Shown: positions 37,608 to 49,135, numbered from the stretch's first letter. The stretch is DNA of 64,000 nt from Clitoria ternatea (GCA_037962975.1 JAYKXN010000129.1:186001-250000); one strand, 5' to 3'. Numbers and translations: made by a program. The notes: a model not told the origin generated them from the sequence alone.

Positions 37608-40600
37608 TATATATATATATATATATAAAGTGTGAAAATTTTAGTTATTATGAAAAATAAGACATGATATATTTAAGAGGTCTATACATAAAGAGAAGAC
37701 ATATACTATCAAAATCTTAAATTTATCTTAAAGTAAAAATGTCAAATATGGTTATTGATGAATAACTAAAACATATTTACACACATTTGTTATATTAGAT
37801 TTATAAAATGTCATAATATCTATAGTCTTTTATCTAATAATAGAAGTCAAAAAATGTATATTGATGGCAGCAAACATTAGTCATAGTCATTGGTTAAGGA
37901 AAACACACATAACTAATTTTAAAATTGAATTAACATTTCACTTTCTTTTTTAGATGGATTCAGCCTAATTTAATTTTGGGATAATTTATAACATCATATT
38001 TAATAAGTGGAAACATTTCATTATGACTGATTAAACTAATTTCAAGCGAGTTTGTTAAAATAAATACACAATATATGTTTGGGATCACTTGAGTTATTTA
38101 ATGTTGCTTTGTGTCCGTATGCATGGCTTAATGCAAATTAAATTTTGAACCCTAAATTATTAAGAGAAAATATGGCGTCACATAAAGTAAATCTCAAGGT
38201 TAAGATTCAGAAACTTATCAACTTTATACATATAAAGATGAATTAGAAAGAGAAAATATACAATGAAAATACTTTTTATTTTTGAATTATATAACAATAC
38301 CAAATTGTGGATTGACATCCAACTTCTAAGATCTTTTAGATTTCTTTTGAAAAATATAACTCATATATTTGCATCATACTTTCTTATTGTTATAAACATG
38401 TTAAATATCTTAAAAAATGACTTATTTACTTTTATGATGTCAATTATCATGACATTTGTTTGAATCTCACCAACATGACTATCATCAATACATATGACAT
38501 ATTATTTTTCAGATTGGTAAAATAAATTTTGATTCCAAGAGTGCAGTTAAATTTTAAAAATGTATAATTAAATAATTTTGATAATAATTTTTACTTATAT
38601 ATGTGTGGTTTTAATCTTTATCCTCTTTTAAAATAAAATTTATCTTTTAAAAAATCAAACAAAGATAAATTTAATGTTCAATTAATTTTATTCATTAAAT
38701 ATATCTTATATCTAGTGTTGTACGCTATAATAGAGACGCCAACAAAGGTGTGATATTTGTCATAAAGATATATAAAAAATTATGAAAGTTTAAAATCATA
38801 TAGTAATTATAAATTTTTGAAGATACAATCAATGATAATAGAATATTTGATATATACCTATAAGTTGGACAGAATAAATAGATAAATAGTATTAGCATTT
38901 GTGTATAATCATATCATTTGAAATAGAAAATCAAACTAAATAAATAAGATGTTAATTTTATTTATTTTTATCATTTTAATTTCATTTCTATATTGGTAAC
39001 TTTTTTCTCTAGACGGGGATTATATATATGTTAATAAATAAGTTCGTAGAATGTGAATTTTGAGTTTTTAGGTCACCGGTCACACTTAAAATGTGAATTC
39101 TTGAAGTCTATGAGTGTTTTTCATACCCTAAACCCTAAACCATACATTATAGAAGAAAAATTAAAATGAATAAAAATAAAACTAGCATATTTTCCAGTAT
39201 TATCTTCATCCCAATCATAAACGTGTTTTGTTGTTACCACAAGATGGGAGCGCAACGAGATGAAGCACTTTTTGAGGATACAAAACCTGTTGAAAATGCT
39301 TGCGCTAGGAGTGCTTATTAATTTAAAAAGATCTTGTGAGTGTGTCCACCAAAGGTGATTAAGTATAAATTTTGAAAGTAATAAAGTTAATGAACTAACT
39401 CGTGTTTATTGTAAAAAAAAGTGTTGAGACAATAATCCCTTAAAATAGGAATCCTTGACAAATAATAAAATATTTATTGAATAACAAAGAATTACAAAAA
39501 TCAGTCAGAGGATTAGATTTCAATAAAAGTCATCATTATTAATTAAGTATACTTTAATTTGATTAAGATATATATAAAGAACCATCTAATAGTATTGAAT
39601 TTGTTGTTGTTGTTATTATTATTAAGCCAATACTAAATTGTTATACAAAATTACACAAGAAGATTCTGAGGTGGCTTTAAATATAAGACTGAAATGTGTC
39701 ACTCATAGATGTTGTTAGAAACCAACAAAAGAATTTGTCGTCATAGTGGACATTAAATGCCATGTACTATAGTTACACCATCAAAATAAAGAACAGTAAA
39801 ATTTAACATCCTAAATTGGTGTATGATTTATTATTTTACTTGATGTTAATATTTGTTTTAATGTTTAGAATACAAGTGAATGATCATCGTTTGATAATAT
39901 AGATTCATTGTGCATCCATATATATATATATATATAAAGTGTGAAAATTTGGTTATTATAAAAAATAAGACATGATATATTTAAGAGGTCTATACATACA
40001 TAGAAGACATATACTATCAAAATCTTAATTTTATCTTAAATTAAAAATGTCAAATATGGTTATTAATGAATAACTAAAACATATTTACACACATTTGTTA
40101 TATTAGATTTATAAAATGTCATAATATCTATAGTCTTCTATCTAATAATAGGAGTCAAAAAATGTATATTGATGGCAGCAAATATTAGTCATAGTCATTG
40201 GTTTAGGAAAACACACATAACTAATTTTAAAATTAAATTAACACTTCACTTTATTTTTCAGATGGATTCGGCCTAATTTAATTTTAGGACAATTTATAAC
40301 ATCATATTTAATAAGTGGCAACATTTCATCATGACTGCATAAACTAATTTCAAGTCAGTTTGCTAAAATAGATACACAGTATATGTTTGGGATCCCTTGA
40401 GTTATTTAATGTTGCTTTGGGTCCGTATCCATGGCTTAATGCAAACTAAATTGTGAACCCCAAATTATTGAGAGAAAATATGGCGTCACATAAAATAAAT
40501 CTAAAGGTTGAGAATCACAAACTTATCAACTTTATACATATAAATATGAATTAGAAAGAGAAAATGTACAATGAAAATACTTTTTATTTTTGAATTGTAT

Positions 40601-40615
40601 AACAATACCAAATTA
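37608..40615. repeat. Satellite array, block 6
   Basis: One simple unit of about 2.3 kb (37608-39905) is followed by the first 0.7 kb of the next. It includes the inverted module (38975-39125) with a short CCCTAAACCCTAAACC. The second unit is interrupted at AATACCAAATTA by CACTA-C (target duplication TTA, 40613-40615) and resumes at 51247. No gene is seen. Confidence 0.85.
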
Positions 40616-40639
40616 CACTACTAAAAAAATCACAATTAG

Positions 40640-41175
40640 CCACCTCAAAATAGCGACCACCGAATGTCGTCGCTAATTAGCGACTGAATTAGCGACCGAC
40701 TAGGAAATAGGGACGGGGAATATATCTTAGTGACTAAGTTAGCGACCACAGTAACCCGTCGCTAAAAAGTATGACAACGATCGTCGCTAGTGTCGTCGCT
40801 AATTACACGCCGTCGCTAGTGTAGTCGCTAGATTTTGTTCCCTCCATTTTTTGTTTCCCTCTTATTGGCGCCAAAAGGTTGCGACGATAACTGTGCCGTC
40901 GCTATGTCTTCGGAGACATCAACGACTGAATCGTGCCGTCGCTATAGGGCTATCAGACCACAAGGTAGTGACGGGAGGTAGAGTCGTCACTATGTTTCAG
41001 CGACGCTTTCTTGACGTCGCTAAGTTTCCTGAAGGGTTTCAAAATTTTGGAGGGATTTGTAAAGTGAGCGACGGATATAGTCGTCGCTAGTTTTGGTATT
41101 TTAGCGACAGATGTGCTCACCCGTCGCTATTCTGTTAATAATAGCGACAGGTGTCTGCCGTCGCTATGTGTAAAA
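40640..41175. repeat. CACTA-C 5' subterminal repeats
   Basis: Short motifs TAGCGAC and GTCGTCGCTA recur in both orientations with spacers of 10-30 bp, GC-rich against the surrounding DNA. These are the expected binding sites for an element-encoded DNA-binding protein, by analogy with En/Spm. Confidence 0.8.
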
Positions 41176-42830
41176 CTTATTTCGGGACTATCCCATTTTC
41201 CCAATCATTTGCCCTAAGACAAATTTCCCTCCCTCCCTCAGCTCTCTCCCTCCGTCCTTCAGCTCTGTCCCTCCCTCTCCGACTCTGGAAATCTCCCCCT
41301 CCCTCTGTATCCCTCCCCATCGAAACCTCCGAACCTCCTCTCTGAGTCCTCAACGTGTCCCCCATTGACAAAGTTGCCTCCCTCCCTCAGCTCTCTCCCT
41401 CCCTCCGACTCCGACGATCTCCCTCTCCCTCTGTATCCCTCCCCATCTCTGAGTGCTCCGTCTGAAGCTCCAAACGACCGAACCACCTTGACCCGCTGAG
41501 TGCTCCATCCTCAACGTCTCCTCCGTGAGGACCTCGGTTGGAAGCTTTGACCATTTGAGTGCTCCGTCCTCAACGTGTCCCCCGTTCCCTCCATCGCAGG
41601 TAACATTCCAATACCTTTTCCATCTCTGTTTTTCTGCTCTGTGGGTTTCTGAGCTTTGTTTTTGGTATCTGGGTTTGTGGGTTTCTGACTATACAACTTC
41701 ATTTAAGGATCTGGGTTTTTGGTATCTGGGTTTTTGGTATCTGATTTAAAACCATTATTTTTGGTATCTGATTTAAAATCATTGTTTTTGGTATCTGGGT
41801 TTTTGGTATCTCCGTCCCGTTCAGAACCTCCGTCGGTGGCAGCTCAGCAGAGTCAGTAACGTCATCGGCGAAGTTGGGGGCCTCACCGGTGAAGGTCTCA
41901 TCCTCACGCTCACCTCACCAGCAACAGTCTTCATTGATACTGTCGCAGGTATCAAACTTCCACCCTTTCTCTTAACTCTATTTATATTGGTCAACTGTGT
42001 AATTTCTGTTACCCATGTTGTTTTTCAAAAAAAAAATAGAAGTAAAAATATGAATTGGATATTGAGTGAATTGGGATATGCTGGCAAAAAATAATAGACA
42101 TGATAAAGTTTGTTTCCTTAATATTTTTGTCTTAGTTTGATTCTAAACTACAAAGTTTGCTCTATAAATATATGAAGAAGGTGCAACAGTCTAGGCCAAG
42201 CATTTCTGAGCAAAATACTACTTAGCTTATAGTAATAGCTTAAAGCAAATGTTGGATAAAATTTAAGGAGAATCCACTGAAGCTGTATATATAACATGTT
42301 AGGCCTCTTATAGGAGAGAGGATAGGCAGTTTATGAGTGATTTCAGGAAGGGAGAGACTAAGCTCTGTTGAACACCATTGCTAGGAAAAAGAAGGAATGA
42401 GAGAAAGACACTATAACACTTCATTGTGTAATAACAAAAGAAAATCTAATCCCTCTGTTTTGTACATGAAGAGTAGAAGAAATATGAAAACTAAAAAACA
42501 TTATTCTGCTGAATCTTTGGTAAGAGTAAAACTATAATATTATTTCTGTTAAATGTAGAAAATAAAAATGAATAAAACTGAAAGTAGAAAGTTTTTTAGG
42601 AAAAGTCATAAAATGGAGATTGAAATTAAAGAAAAACTTATAATTAAAACTAATAGCATTAAGGTACTACGTAACAGATGATAAGAAGCTAGCTTAAGGT
42701 ACTACGTAACAGCCAAGTTTGTTGAGGGTAATATTCTCCATGTCCATTAATCACGAAAAAACATTTATTAAATATATCAATTTAATTATCTTAAAAAAAT
42801 CAATAGAATTACATAATTAGAGCCTCTCCC
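41176..42830 (+). other. 5' leader region of CACTA-C
   Basis: A pyrimidine-rich stretch (41220-41460, CCCTCCCTCAGCTCTCTCCC) is followed by short repeats of GGGTTTTTGGTATCTG (41645-41810). An exon-like open stretch around 41807-41949 (RRWQLSRVSN, GEVGGLTGEG) ends at CAG-GTATCA, a plausible donor. I recognise no protein. From 42000 to 42830 the sequence is AT-rich and featureless. This is probably the promoter and untranslated leader of the transposase transcript. Confidence 0.4.
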
Positions 42831-43267
42831 AAAATGAGGAAAAAAATTGTATACATATTGAAACCAATCAAAAAAGAAAATAGCAGTGTTCAAAATTTTC
42901 AGTCTTGGTATGTACACTACTTCTTATGCAGAGAAGAGACTCAGACTCCAGAATGTCAAAGAATCCACTATTCACCAAACTCTTCTACAGCAGGAGTTGA
43001 TCAAGCCTGCTCTGTTATATGTCAAATCCTTTCGTTTCCCAATCCATATAACTTCTTCAATCAGTAATCATTGAATGGCTTTGTCTATAATAACTCACTG
43101 CACCACAATGCCCTAAATGCACATAAACACAAATGCAGTTTCATTCTCTCTGTTCTCACCTCTCAAGCCTCAATTCTACCAATTTTTATTGAACATCCAA
43201 TCAACCATTGCCCCATAATTCACGATGAGCCACAATGCCGTAATTCATCATTCTGGTAAATTTTCAT

Positions 43268-43735
43268 CGTTCAAATTGAGAACGCGGTGAATCTCCAACA
43301 TCAAAGGTGGGGGTTGCATTCTTTGGAATAGAAATCGTTCTTGTCAATCAAATTTTTCAACATAGCACGAGTAAAAAAATTAAGGTTATTAGGGTCACTA
43401 GACGGAGATTCATTAGGCGTTTCTAACACTTTAGGGCGCGAAAAACAAAACCAACACCCACTTCCACTACCATCACCACCATCAACCTTAACAACCGTAC
43501 CTGAACCAGCACTTCTCACATCCTTTCTGCTTCTGATTCTGCGTATTTACTTTTTCGCTTTCGTGAATTGATGTAGCACCACTTGCCCAGCCTTCCTGAA
43601 TCCATTTCGCGCTCTTCGGCGCTGCCTCCTTTCGATTTCGGAATCATCGTCATCATCGTCGTCGCCGTCACTACCTCCTCGCATGAAACCGCGTCTTTCA
43701 GAATTTGAGATATCATCGTCGGAAGAACTAGACAT
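43268..43735 (-). pseudogene. Captured gene fragment, unidentified acidic/Cys-containing protein
   Basis: Minus-strand frame from the Met at 43735: MSSSSDDDISNSE, an acidic run (GDDDDDDDSE), basic ERRQRRRARN, QVVLHQFTKAKK, a TAA stop (43547-43549), then the same frame continues KDVRSAGSG, CWFCFSRPKVLETPNESPSS and KNDFYSKECNPH. A one-base shift near 43310 then gives FDVGDSPRSQFER and a stop. Frame continuity across the single stop and recovery after one shift argue for real former coding sequence. The style resembles small uncharacterised plant proteins; I cannot name a function. It is antisense to the transposase genes, so it was captured rather than being part of the element. Confidence 0.55.
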
Positions 43736-43848
43736 CAAATCGAAGCACAATTGTTTCTGACGTAACAAACAATTAGGTCACGAGAATTAGGATTATCGAT
43801 CATGAAACGAGAGTTGAATTTCGTGAATAATATGATGAACAGTTCTGA

Positions 43849-43852
<4 letters not shown>

Positions 43853-43880
<28 letters not shown>
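43853..43880. repeat. (AG)14 microsatellite
   Basis: A perfect run of 14 AG dinucleotides lies just upstream (minus strand sense) of the captured gene at 43268-43735. Its position suits a captured 5' UTR or promoter CT run. Confidence 0.95.
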
Positions 43881-44165
43881 CGTGAAGTTTGGTAAGGTTG
43901 AGAATGTGAAATTCCCAATTTTAAGTGCCACAAGTAGAAGTGAAAAAACGTAGACCAAACCAAACGCAATTAAAATTCATCTTTATATATGTGAATGTGA
44001 ATGTGATGTGCCTGTATTATTATCTTAAACAAATTAAGATCAAATGACCTCGCTTCTTACATTATACACAAAATAAATAACATTTAAATTGTGACTCAAA
44101 CAATTAAATAAAAGAACAAAAGGGTTATATATATTTTTATTAACAAAAGAACTTGTATTTAAAAC

Positions 44166-44282
44166 CTGCTCTTGGCATTTGATATGATGACCACATGTAG
44201 GACAAGTTCTAATTAAACTATCCTTTCTTCCATCTATGACGTTTTGATGATTGTTGGTCATTTTCTTCTGTTCTTCACTCAT
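44166..44282 (-). pseudogene. Captured first exon of a NAC transcription factor (SND2/NAC73-like)
   Basis: On the minus strand the frame reads MTNNHQNVIDGRKDSLIRTC then PTCGHHIKCQEQ (Met at about 44263-44261), and ends in AGCAG followed by GTTTTAAAT at 44165, a plausible donor. The CPTCGHHIKCQEQ motif directly before the first splice site is typical of NAC proteins of the SND2/NAC73/NAC75 group, where the NAC domain proper (DLPGLPAGVKFDP) follows in the next exon. That next exon is not present. The assignment rests on one short motif. Confidence 0.6.
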
Positions 44283-44997
44283 TCCATTAGAATATAAATT
44301 TACATATGTTTACTAGGAATTATAAAACATTAAATTTTAAATTATAAATTACAAAATAAAAAATAGAAACTTATAAATCAATTATGTACTCAAATTTTAC
44401 ATAATTAGATTTGTGAATCATAAAATTATTAATTACGAACTAAATAAATTATAAATTCCTAATTATATTTTTAAAAATTAAAAAATTCTAATTATAAATT
44501 ACAAAATAAAAATTGAAACTTACAAATTGTGCAAATAAGCATACCATGCTCCCACTAACCCTCTCTCTCTCTCTCTCATTGCAATATCCCTATAAAGCCT
44601 TCAAATGCATACTAGATAATTAAAAATCAAGATTATAAGACTTCAAATGCATACTTGAGCTTGCATGTTGATCACTTCTATAAATTTCTTTAGAATGTTT
44701 AATAATGCAAATGTAGTCTCTGTTGCGTGTCTCATGGACTCATTCTCACGTGGATCCCAAGTGTCTAGATCACTAAGAAGTCGTTGTTGTGTAATCTATA
44801 ATTTGCTTTGCGTGTCTCTCTTTGTTTAGTTTCCTTGCTACTTGTAACTGTCTAACGACTTCTTGGTTTGTCATGCAGAGTAACACACATCACGCGTGGT
44901 CTCTGATCGTCTCTCTTCAGCTCCGTATTTATCACCCACTTTTTCCCTAGGTAATCCCTAACACTGACTTTCTCAATATATGTATGCATGTCAATTG

Positions 44998-45297
44998 TGC
45001 TTTGTTAGTAGAGAGCAAAGCTCATTAGGAACTGCTTTTGATGTGTTTATAATGTGTTTTATGCATGTGTAATGTTGTTTGTTAGTGGAGAGCAGAGCTC
45101 ATTAGGCGATGGTTTTATGTGCTGATAACATGATTTTTTATGCATGTGTAATGTCGTTTGTTAGTGGAGAGCAGAGCTCATTAGGCATTGGTTTTGTGTG
45201 CTGATAACATGATTTATAATGCATGTGTAATGTTGTTTGTTAGTAGAGAGTACATCTCATTAGGCATTGATTTTATGTATTGATAACATGATTTGGT
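44998..45297 (+). repeat. ~78-bp tandem repeat (about 3.8 copies) in the CACTA-C leader
   Basis: Copies start near 45011, 45088, 45167 and 45246 (periods 77, 79, 79). Each carries GAGAGCAGAGCTCATTAGG, then GTGCTGATAACATGATTT and ATGCATGTGTAATGTTG. They lie between the leader and the hairpin that precedes the transposase ATG. No coding is evident. Confidence 0.85.
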
Positions 45298-45344
45298 GTT
45301 CGTAACTCTGAATATCATATACAATGCGTATGATATGTTTATTT

Positions 45345-45450
45345 ATCTATACTGGGAAGTTTTCTGTATGTAACAGGCCGTTTGTAAATTTGGGAAATGT
45401 CTAGTAGGGGAGACTCTGCCAAAATTTTGGCAGACTCCCTTTCTTAGGGA
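45345..45450 (+). repeat. Duplicated palindrome module, copy 1
   Basis: About 105 bp resembles 49035-49135. Both copies contain a TGGG/TCTGT.TGTAACAGG segment followed by the imperfect palindrome GGAGACTCTGCC-AAATTTTGGC-GACTCCC. Copy 1 is in the leader, copy 2 in the first intron of the second transposase gene. Such a palindrome could be a protein-binding or RNA hairpin site; its function is unknown. Confidence 0.65.
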
Positions 45451-45559
45451 ACTTAAAAAATGAAACTCAACTTTAATAATGTAGGGTTTAGTCGTGTGTG
45501 TACCCATTAGATTCCCGTTCAAGTTTCAAAACAACCGATTGATGTACCGTGTTGTGTTG

Positions 45560-45880
45560 GAGCTTGAATTGTCCCGGTTGGACAGTTTGGTATGAATTTG
45601 TAACCTGTAGGGCGTAACCCATCAATGTTGTATGTGGTATATCTTGAGAAGTTGAATGAATGTTCATTTGAAATTTCGGTTATGGTGTTTCGTATTGTCC
45701 CCAGGGTGCATGTCTGCGTGTGGTGTTTCATACCGTACGTATCTTTGTGTACTCGGGGACCAATGCGAAATGCTGCCGAAATTTCAAATGAACATTCGTT
45801 CAACTCAAGATAGACCACATATAATTATGGGATGGGTTACAGATGGTTGCATATTCATCCCGAATGGGATAGGGCCCTAC
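45560..45880 (+). repeat. Long imperfect hairpin upstream of the transposase start
   Basis: The arms pair around a centre near 45725. TGTTCATTTGAAATTTCGG (45661-45679) pairs perfectly with its complement at 45776-45794. Outward, TTGAATGAA pairs with TTCGTTCAA, TATCTTGAG with CTCAAGATA, CGTAACCCATC (45613) with GATGGGTTAC (45831), and ATGAATTTGTAACC with GGTTGCATATTCAT. The stem reaches to about 100 bp before the ATG at 45981. Transcribed, it would make a fold-back RNA that could hide the start codon region or feed small-RNA production; both are inference. Confidence 0.8.
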
Positions 45881-45980
45881 CAATTTGCAACATCAAAGAG
45901 ATAGAGTGATTCACAATCGATAGTTAAATAAAAATTTAAACGTGTGACGTAACAGAAATCGTGCTTGTTAGATATTATAA

Positions 45981-48572
45981 ATGGAGGTACCGGCAAATCG
46001 GCGATGGATGTACAACCGACTAGATCGCAATCGGAGAGTGACTGAGGAGTTTATGATGGGGCTATGGGAGTTCATTCCGTTCGCTACGGCAAACACGCCT
46101 GGATTTGAAGTGACTCAGAAGATCCGTTGTCCGTGCTCAAGGTGCAAATGCATGAGTTTTGAATACGTGGATGATGTCATGTGCCACCTAACTGAGAAAG
46201 GGTTCATGGAAACATACCACTGCTGGTACAACCATGGTGAGCAGTTACCGCGTAGACCGTCAGACGTAACCGTGCAACAGTCTTACTACGAGGTTGGAGG
46301 AAACAGGGATACGTACAACAACATAGAACAAACGGTGATGGATCATGTTGGACCCTCCACCGGGAGTATGCTGGAACATAATGACCAAGCAGGTCATAGG
46401 GACTCTGACAATGTAGAGGAGGATCCTAATCCGGAGGTGAAGAGATTTTATGATTTGTTGGCGGCGGCTCAGACTCCATTGTGGGACGGGTGCAACAGTC
46501 ACACTGAGTTATCCGCCTCCCTAGCTGCTTTAAGCCTAAAGGCAGATTATAATCTTTCTGGAGTTTGTTTTGATAGGATGGTCAATCTGATGGGTTCCAC
46601 CATGCCTAGTAATCACAGAATGCCAGCAAACCTGTACCGTGCTAAGAAACAAGTGGCAAACTTGGGGTTGGGTTGTGTGAAGATAGAGTGTTGTGTTGGT
46701 GGATGTATGCTGTTCAGAAATGAGTTTGCAGACAAGAGTGTCACAAAATATCTGTATTGTAATGAGGAACACTACAAGACCGTTAAAAGGAGAGGGAAGG
46801 TAACCCCGGACGGCCAGGAAGAAAATGTGGTACTTCCCTATAACACCGCGTCTTCAACGCCTGTACGCCTCATTGTCCACGGCAAAACACATGCGTTGGC
46901 ATGCTCTGAACCGAGCACAAGAGGGGTTTCTTTGCCATTCTTCCGACGGGAAAGCATGGAAGTGTTTGGATGAGCTATATCCGGACTTTTCAGGTGAGCT
47001 GCGCAATGTAAGACTTGGCTTATGTACTGATGGGTTTAACCCATTCGGTCAATATGGAAGACCTTACTCCTGTTGGCCAGTCATCCTGACCCCATACAAT
47101 CTGCCTCCTGATATGTGTATGAAGAGGGAGGTCATGTTTCTATCTATACTGGTTCCAGGACCCAAAAATCCAAAGGCGAACATAGACGTGTTTTTGCAAC
47201 CGTTGGTTGAAGAGTTATCACAATTATGGGATGTCGGGGTAATAACATACGATGCGTCTTTGAAGAACAACTTTATGATGCGTGCTGTTTTGATGTGGAC
47301 TATTAACGACTTCCCGGCCTATGGTATGCTTTCTGGATGGTCCACGTCTGGGAAGCTTGCTTGCCCTGTATGCATGGAACATACCGGGGGGGAATCACTC
47401 CCTGTAAGTGGCAAGACAAGTTTCTTTGACTGTCATAGAAAGTTTCTACCATTGGATCACCCGTTTAGGAGGAACAGGGAACCCTTTATTGAGTAAGTCA
47501 TAGAAGTTATATTATACATTCTTAACGTAGCTTTTATATTAAACTTATTTGTTTCTTTCAATAGCTTATACACAGATATGCTAAAACTTGAGCAAAATGA
47601 TTTAACTGATGACCAAATTCATAGTGAGGTGTCATCCAAGTTCGTTGCTTGGTTCGCGCAACATGTAAGACCCGTATACCAAGTGTTTTTAAGCCTATTT
47701 GATTCTAACTCCCGTCAATATGGTAACAATGACCTACTTCTTATGTTGTACATAGATACAAGACCCTAACAACCATATTGAAGATTCTTTACTCCAAGCC
47801 CTTTCTTGGGGGCCGGTGAAGACTGTTAAAAAATGGCCTATTTACTACGTAAATGGCTACAAGTTTAATATTCTTCAATGGAGTGAAGGGATGCGCACCC
47901 ATAACTACGGGGTTTGTGTTAAAGGCACCGCCGGTCAGTTGGAAGAAGACTTTTATGGAGTGCTGACGGAGATTGTTGAAGTTTCATTCTCTGGACGACT
48001 AAGAAGAGATATTGTTCTATTCAAATGTGATTGGTTCGACAACACAATCGGTGTTGGAACAAAGGTTGACAACAACTACGGCTTAGTTGAGGTTAAGAAG
48101 AATGGTAGATATAAAGGGTTTGATCCTTTTATTTTTGCCCAACAAGCTGAGCAGGTTTATTACACCGACTTCCCGGGAGGACATCAGGACTGGTATGTAG
48201 TAATCAAGGCCAAGGCCCGAAGTCAGATCACTGACAATGTCTCCGAGGAGGTCGATGATGCTTATCCGCTTGCACCACACGAGCTTAACGATGCCAATTT
48301 GTTGTTCAACATTGATCCAGTCATAATGGATGAGACACTCGCCACTACGGGGGGTGAACACATTGACAAAGACCTTGTCTCTCGATCAAAACGGTCTAGG
48401 GCTGATTTGGATACTGATGAACTTGTTCAAACAGATAACCACAGTGACACTGAAACTGAAGGGGAATTTGAAACTGAAACAGACACAGAGTATGTAGTTG
48501 TTAAACATATATACATAGGTTTATATATATCCTGAGACTAACCTTTCTTTTCATGATTTTATCCACAGATGA
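45981..48572 (+). pseudogene. TNP2-like CACTA transposase gene, frameshifted and internally deleted
   Basis: The start MEVPANRRWMYNRLDRNRR opens the transposase-associated domain with its IRCPCSRCKC and HLTEKGFMETYHCWYNHGE signatures (residues about 1-90). The Transposase_21 region follows (YDLLAAAQTPLWDGC, SGVCFDRMV). A frameshift near 46800-46820 moves to the frame of MWYFPITPRLQRLYAS, LGLCTDGFNPFGQYGR, FPAYGMLSGWSTSGKLACP. The intron is 47493-47564 (GTAAGT...CAATAG). Exon two (SEVSSKFVAWFAQHV) breaks at about 47768; the last exon frame (to 48489) is DUF4216-like (NYGVCVKG, IVLFKCDWFDNT, PFIFAQQAEQVYY). A second intron, 48490-48568, gives a final Glu and TGA. The usual middle (LPYW...RHNLDVMHIEKN) is absent, so the catalytic core is deleted. 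This protein normally cuts the element ends. Confidence 0.88.
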
Positions 48573-48649
48573 CGGGACGTCGACTGCCCTTCAGTAGGGG
48601 TGGTGGGTCCAGGACCCCGGCTTCCCGTCTGGGGACTCCTACCCCAGGG

Positions 48650-48815
48650 CAGGAGACCACTCCATCACCACCACAGCGGACCACTCCATCACCACTACAG
48701 CAGACCACTCCATCACCACCACCATAGCAGACCACTCCATCACCACTACAGTAGACCACTCCATCACCACCACCACAGCAGACCACCCCATCACCCCCAC
48801 AGCTGACCACCCCAG
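48650..48815 (+). repeat. Pro/Thr-coding minisatellite in the second CACTA gene
   Basis: Units of 24-27 bp, ACCACTCCATCACCACYACAGC, are repeated about six times and encode TTPSPP.Q. Two units carry TAG in place of CAG. The minus-strand frame full of GGDGVV across this region is just the reverse of the repeat. Confidence 0.9.
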
Positions 48816-49029
48816 AGCAGACTCCTAGAGTTGGTGGCTTGGAGGACCATGGCCATCAGGCGACCCCACCTCCGGCATCCCCTCTGCCCATGTTGGTACC
48901 CGTGCCTGCCGGAGACGAGTAAGTGACTAAATTTCATATACTTTTATGTTATTTGTATGATACTTTATATTAGGGTTTAGTGGAAAGACTTGTTGGTTTA
49001 TTGGATGTTACTTTAATTAGTACTTGTAT

Positions 49030-49135
49030 AGATTGAATTGTACTGGGCACTCTTCTGTTTGTAACAGGGTAACTATTTAAACTTGGAAATGTTACATTTA
49101 CAGGGGAGACTCTGCCGAAATTTTGGCTGTCTCCC
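49030..49135 (+). repeat. Duplicated palindrome module, copy 2
   Basis: Lying in the first intron (48919-49181) of the Ptta-like gene, it matches 45345-45450, including GGGGAGACTCTGCC, AAATTTTGGC and the closing CTCCC. Its place inside an intron shows that it is not coding. Confidence 0.65.

Noticed and set aside
39126..39142. CCCTAAACCCTAAACC, telomere-like (also about 52049 and, degenerate, 981)
   Set aside because: Only two telomeric repeats inside a satellite module; too short for an interstitial telomere and present in several units by copying.
41151..41486. Several overlapping ORFs on both strands in the pyrimidine-rich leader of CACTA-C
   Set aside because: Low-complexity CCCTCC sequence keeps all frames open; no protein-like conservation is visible.
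45011..45297. Regular direct repeats resembling a CRISPR array (also 22040-22930)
   Set aside because: Plant nuclear context; units are contiguous tandem repeats without unique spacers.
46825..47496. A separate gene starting at the ATG at 46825
   Set aside because: The sequence MWYFPITPRLQRLYAS is the internal continuation of the TNP2-like transposase after a frameshift.
48559..48810. Minus-strand ORF with repeated GGDGVV
   Set aside because: It is the reverse of the Pro/Thr-coding minisatellite of the transposon gene.
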